From contig CAMBBS010000009.1 of the NCBI GenBank assembly GCA_945863875.1, positions 2,501-66,500 of the forward strand: a stretch of 64,000 nucleotides of DNA. Reading direction: 5' to 3'. Below the pieces are notes generated by a model that saw only the letters and a program-made list of their open reading frames with translations, was not told where the DNA came from and did no database searches. This document shows, piece by piece, positions 62,872 to 64,000 of this stretch. Numbering within the stretch: the first letter of the stretch is position 1; each line of letters begins with the position of its first letter. The position numbers and the translations under genes were made by a program. This DNA comes from Desulfopila aestuarii DSM 18488 (lineage in GTDB: Bacteria > Desulfobacterota > Desulfobulbia > Desulfobulbales > Desulfocapsaceae).

Positions 62872-63288
62872 TTAGCGCTGAGTACATTCCGCGCCGATTC
62901 TTCGGCCTTTGATGGATCTGACTCTATAGCGTTTCTGGCTGAAGAGTTGCGAATTCCATGTACAGCGGAACTGGACTTCCTTGCCCACTGAAACTTTCCT
63001 TATATCTCTCATGGCAATATCGAAGCCGACGCCATTTTGAGAAATGTCGAAAAGATCGACCTCAAGGTACGTACCGTCGCTCAAGGACAGCAGCACTTTT
63101 CCTTTCTGCTGTTCTCGCTGGATCAAACGACGATTAAAGCTGGCCTGGGTAATCTCGCCGCATTTATGACAGCGGATGGACCTTCTCCGCACATCATTGG
63201 GGATGGCGACCATTCGTATACTCTGACATGCATGACATTTGAACCGTATCCGTCCACCGACCACCCGGAAGGTTTGTGTTTTGGCCAT
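62872..63288 (-). CDS. zinc-ribbon PilZ protein (c-di-GMP receptor type)
   Basis: 138 aa. Two CxxC pairs (C18, C21, C40, C43) form a zinc ribbon at the N-terminus. The PilZ domain has the RxxxR motif as RLIQR (54-58) and the D-x-S-x-x-G motif as DISQNG (81-86), the two c-di-GMP-binding elements. It would be a cytoplasmic c-di-GMP sensor. It is convergent with the CHAD-ParA unit, its stop 12 bases from the micro-protein stop, so it is not in the same operon. Confidence 0.88.
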   Translation of the reverse strand: MAKTQTFRVVGGRIRFKCHACQSIRMVAIPNDVRRRSIRCHKCGEITQASFNRRLIQREQQKGKVLLSLSDGTYLEVDLFDISQNGVGFDIAMRDIRKVSVGKEVQFRCTWNSQLFSQKRYRVRSIKGRRIGAECTQR

Positions 63289-63690
63289 TTATTCTTTCCT
63301 CTTTTCTCGAAACTGCTGTCTTGGCGATTTTCCGGTGCCCGCTGACATGCAATCAGCCTGACTTCTACGGCCTACACGTCGTCATAAGTAACGCATATGG
63401 AGGGATTTTTCAACAAATCGGTGAAAAACCTTTTATGTCCCTGTCTTCAACTATCAATGCTTGTAAAAGTAGAGATGTAAAAAAATGCCGTCAAGGTTTT
63501 TTTTTATCGATCTGTAAGTCATTTGCAACAGACTTTTTGTTCTCCTGCTGACAGCAGGAGAAGTTGCACTGCTTAAACAGGTTAGAGATGTTTTCCGGGC
63601 CGATAAGAAAAAAAACAATGTATCTGGTGGATACAAGAGTGGGCTTTGTCTCGTTTTTTTCAAACAAAAAACTGAACAGGGGGAGCGGAC
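63289..63690. other. AT-rich intergenic region with an inverted repeat
   Basis: About 400 bases upstream of the PilZ gene. An inverted repeat at 63542-63560 pairs CTCCTGC with GCAGGAG around TGACA, without a T run on either strand, so it is not a clear terminator. Otherwise AT-rich with no gene seen. Confidence 0.4.
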
Positions 63691-63765
63691 ATGTTCTATA
63701 ATTATCAGAAAGTCATTGTCTGCATGTTATTGTTACCCGTTGCACTCAACATTGTTCTGCCTTGA
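63691..63765 (+). CDS. possible 24-residue membrane micro-peptide
   Basis: ATG 63691 follows GGGGGAGC seven or so bases upstream. The 24 codons encode MFYNYQKVIVCMLLLPVALN plus IVLP, almost all hydrophobic after residue 7, so a single membrane helix. It ends at TGA 63763-63765. The same frame stays open after the TGA, but that stretch is opposite a better minus-strand coding frame, so read-through is not proposed. It may be chance. Confidence 0.35.
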   Translation: MFYNYQKVIVCMLLLPVALNIVLP

Positions 63766-63822
63766 GTGATGTTGGTCGTATGGCTTTTGAAACAGCTGGT
63801 GGCGGGAACAGATGCCGGTCAT

Positions 63823-64000
63823 CTATGGTATCCGGTACATTCGAAGCGCTCTGGCGAGATATTCTTTTTTAATGGGCGATGGTGGAGGGATGTCGATCTG
63901 CTGTGCTAACCATGCAAAATGCCGGGCGTCAATCCAGCAGAAGCGACTATCTGAATGCAGTTGACCGTTGCTCAGGACAACAGCCTTGTCACTGCCGAGA
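63823..64000 (-). pseudogene. C-terminal fragment of a winged-helix (SARP/BTAD-like) regulator, cut by window edge
   Basis: The minus-strand frame entering at the right edge reads LGSDKAVVLSNGQLHSDSRF, then CWIDARHFAWLAQQIDIPPP and ends ALRMYRIP at TAG 63823-63825. This matches the end of the OmpR-like winged helix and the beginning of a BTAD domain in large STAND-ATPase regulators (pattern: L-D-x-R-x-C-W-V-D-x-W-x-F). It stops where BTAD should begin. A different frame goes on (DRHLFPPPAVSKAI), so a frameshift is likely. The rest lies outside the window, so a naturally short protein remains possible. Confidence 0.55.

Noticed and set aside
63691-63906. Reading TGA 63763-63765 as selenocysteine to extend the membrane peptide
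   Set aside because: The downstream stretch is opposite a minus-strand frame with clear regulator homology, and no SECIS-like hairpin was seen.

Overview
The window looks like chromosomal DNA of a sulfate-reducing or related member of the Desulfobacterota (former Deltaproteobacteria), most plausibly the Desulfobulbales. This is inferred from the gene repertoire and moderate base composition, with no species-level marker. Supporting features are a HesB-like selenoprotein read through UGA, a LysR regulator of the type associated with selenium metabolism, the type II secretion order F-G-H-I-J-K-L-M-N-C-D-E, and a methionine route through MetX and MetY. Nearly all genes are core chromosomal functions. 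No insertion sequence, prophage, CRISPR array or replication origin was seen.

Layout. 1-13 kb: the clpB chaperone (cut by the left edge), the HesB-like selenoprotein, phosphofructokinase, an endonuclease III-like glycosylase, an orphan flagellar rod protein, a broken regulator gene, an rnr-trmJ operon, a Rel/SpoT homologue whose synthetase half looks inactive, and an aat-TSCPD pair. 13.5-29.5 kb: a near-complete type II secretion locus. GspA and GspB lie on one strand and twelve gsp genes on the other, and a second ExeA-like ATPase with a SPOR-like end sits beside them. 29.7-33 kb: two surface-polysaccharide genes. 33-39.7 kb: a sulfur assimilation block with a LysR regulator, cysK, serine acetyltransferase, metW, metX, metY and a membrane TPR protein. 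40-46.8 kb: glycogen phosphorylase, tRNA-Cys, RNase III, a radical SAM protein and an ABC-F ATPase. 46.9-53.1 kb: a large hybrid sensor kinase, a polytopic membrane protein and an SRPBCC-SDR fusion. 53.1-57.7 kb: a five-gene branched-chain-amino-acid-type ABC transporter. 57.9-63.3 kb: polyphosphate kinase, divergent from a CHAD protein, a ParA-type ATPase and a 28-residue lysine/cysteine-rich peptide, followed by a convergent PilZ protein. The right edge cuts a regulator fragment on the minus strand.

The most interesting unit is the polyphosphate block. Polyphosphate kinase makes the polymer, CHAD domains are known to bind it, and a ParA ATPase with no ParB, plus a strongly basic micro-peptide, share the CHAD operon. 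This suggests a system that positions or partitions polyphosphate granules, which is an inference. Other points to check are the recoded UGA in the HesB-like gene, the Rel homologue that appears to keep only its hydrolase, a GspD secretin carrying a C-terminal TPR, and two decayed copies of one winged-helix regulator family near the two ends of the window.
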